Origin: Agrobacterium tumefaciens
Lineage (GTDB): Bacteria; Pseudomonadota; Alphaproteobacteria; Rhizobiales; Rhizobiaceae
Length of the DNA: 64,000 nt
Assembly: GCF_000834635.1 (NCBI RefSeq)
Contig: NZ_JXQV01000043.1
Location: forward strand, 42,148-106,147
Direction of reading: 5' to 3'
Shown here: positions 62,913-64,000 of the stretch, in pieces
How the letters are laid out: every line of letters begins with the position of its first letter
How positions within the stretch are numbered: position 1 is the first letter of the stretch
Notes under the pieces: generated by a model
Told to the model about the DNA's origin: nothing
Databases searched by the model: none
What the model saw: only the letters and a program-made list of their open reading frames with translations
Made by a program: the position numbers and the translations under genes

Positions 62913-64000
62913 ATGAGCGCTGAGAGCCTGCTGAAGAATGAGACACAGGCAACAACCGAACAGGACGGCGGTCTGCTGTCTAAGGTTGTCGCTGCCACTC
63001 GCCAAACCGAACCCGATCGCGCCCAGAACCTGCTGCGCACGCTGACCGACCAGGCGCTGAAAGGCACCGTCAAATACGATCGCAACCTGACCGTTACGTT
63101 GAACCAAGCCATTGCCGAAATCGACAAGGCCATATCCAGTCAGCTTTCGGCGATCATGCAATCCCCGGAATTCACCAAACTCGAGGGCACATGGCGCGGG
63201 CTGAACTATCTCGTCAAGAACTCCGAAACCAGCGTCAATCTAAAGATCCGTGTTCTCAACGCATCCAAGCGTGAGTTGGGACGCGATCTTGAAAAGGCTG
63301 TGGAATTTGACCAGTCGCGTCTGTTCAAGTCCATCTATGAAGACGAGTTTGGAACACCCGGTGGCGAGCCGATGGGTGCCATCATCGGCGACTACGAATT
63401 CGACAATTCGTTTGATGATATCCAGCTGCTCCAGGGCGCGTCATCCATTGCCGCTGCCGCCTTTGCGCCTTTCATCTCGGCTGCGAGCCCGCACATGTTC
63501 GGCTTTGACGATTACCGCGACCTGGCACGGCCGCGCGATCTCGAAAAGATCTTCGACACGGTGGAATATGCGAAATGGCGTAGTTTCCGCGAGAGCGACG
63601 ACTCACGCTTCGTCACGCTGGCCCTTCCACGTGTTTTGGCGCGCATGCCCTATGGCCCGAAGACAAATCCTGTGGACGAGTTCGCCTATGATGAGACGAA
63701 TGGTTCCCCGAATGGTGACCTGCCGCACGACCAGTATTGCTGGATGAACGCTTCCTACGTCATGGGAACGAAGCTGACCGATGCCTTCGCCAAATATGGC
63801 TGGTGCACGGCCATTCGCGGCGCGGAGAACGGCGGCAAGGTTGAAAACCTGCCGATGCATGTGTTCTCCAGCGACGACGGCGATCTGGATCTGAAATGCC
63901 CGACTGAAGTTGGCATTACCGACCGTCGCGATGCCGAACTTGGCAAGCTCGGCTTCCTGCCGCTGTGCCATTACAAGAACACGGATTATGCCGTCTTCTT
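62913..64000 (+). CDS. tssC: TssC (ImpC) contractile sheath large subunit (C-terminus off window)
   Basis: ATG at 62913 after GGAAGGATTGA; 362 codons are visible and the frame is open to the right edge. Family blocks: TWRGLNYLVKNSETS (about residues 92-106), LFKSIYEDEFGTPGGEPMGA (about 134-153), the FDDIQLLQGASSIAAAAFAPF region (about 168-188), LPRVLARMPYGPKT (about 238-251) and WMNASYVMGTKLTDAF. It is the major sheath protein pairing with TssB. Confidence 0.96.
   Translation, partial: MSAESLLKNETQATTEQDGGLLSKVVAATRQTEPDRAQNLLRTLTDQALKGTVKYDRNLTVTLNQAIAEIDKAISSQLSAIMQSPEFTKLEGTWRGLNYLVKNSETSVNLKIRVLNASKRELGRDLEKAVEFDQSRLFKSIYEDEFGTPGGEPMGAIIGDYEFDNSFDDIQLLQGASSIAAAAFAPFISAASPHMFGFDDYRDLARPRDLEKIFDTVEYAKWRSFRESDDSRFVTLALPRVLARMPYGPKTNPVDEFAYDETNGSPNGDLPHDQYCWMNASYVMGTKLTDAFAKYGWCTAIRGAENGGKVENLPMHVFSSDDGDLDLKCPTEVGITDRRDAELGKLGFLPLCHYKNTDYAVF

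Overview
The window looks like a Rhizobiaceae chromosome or chromid, most likely Agrobacterium or a close Rhizobium relative. This is inferred from gene content and order: a type VI secretion (T6SS) locus in the Agrobacterium arrangement (clpV-hcp-...-vgrG-effector genes divergent from tssA-tssB-tssC), a tlpA<>argH-lptM-lysA-TIGR02302 block, a PrsDE-like type I exporter, and GC-rich coding sequence with many TTG/GTG starts. No species is claimed.

Layout. (1) 1-6800, minus strand: a type I secretion ABC transporter and its HlyD adaptor, followed by a Wzz/ExoP-type tyrosine autokinase and a TolC-like outer-membrane protein that runs off the left edge. A PPP-type phosphatase lies just upstream (6952-7740). 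(2) 7741-8459: an IS3-family relic and an unlisted 46-aa membrane ORF with a strong ribosome-binding site. (3) 8460-21626, minus strand: a tightly packed 14-gene catabolic operon. It encodes an isochorismatase-type amidase, two PuuE-like deacetylase-family hydrolases, a LeuCD-like hydro-lyase, a complete Liv-type ABC importer, an isocitrate-lyase/PEP-mutase-type lyase, a fumarate-reductase-like flavoprotein and two Asp/Glu-racemase-family proteins lacking the usual cysteines. Read in sequence, these enzymes suggest uptake and breakdown of a cyclic imide or similar N-heterocycle. (4) 22069-23847: a soluble chemoreceptor with two PAS domains. (5) 23936-26450: AT-rich spacer, an acyltransferase and an IS3 transposase relic beside tRNA-Leu(CAA), which looks like an old insertion region. 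(6) 26781-43714: mostly housekeeping genes (dsbB, HNH nuclease, alkA, gluQ, YihY, SDR, cobalamin adenosyltransferase, rhomboid, etfBA, 3-hydroxyacyl-CoA dehydrogenase, tlpA, argH, lptM, lysA, TIGR02302, rsgA). (7) 43878-49003: a tctDE-tctCBA tricarboxylate-transport system in which the sensor kinase is frameshifted. (8) 49060-64000: the T6SS locus.

The T6SS effector operon runs clpV, hcp, a cysteine-free unknown, vgrG, a 123-aa unknown, a 496-aa candidate toxin, a candidate immunity protein, PAAR, a DUF4123 adaptor, a NucA/NucB-type DNase and two tandem ComJ-type inhibitors. The stretch from the vgrG 3' third through the first immunity gene is visibly AT-richer than the core, as expected of an exchangeable effector cassette.

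The two most interesting items are the 14-gene catabolic operon and the double effector-immunity cassette. Functions are assigned by reading motifs and family resemblance in the translated sequence; no database search was run.
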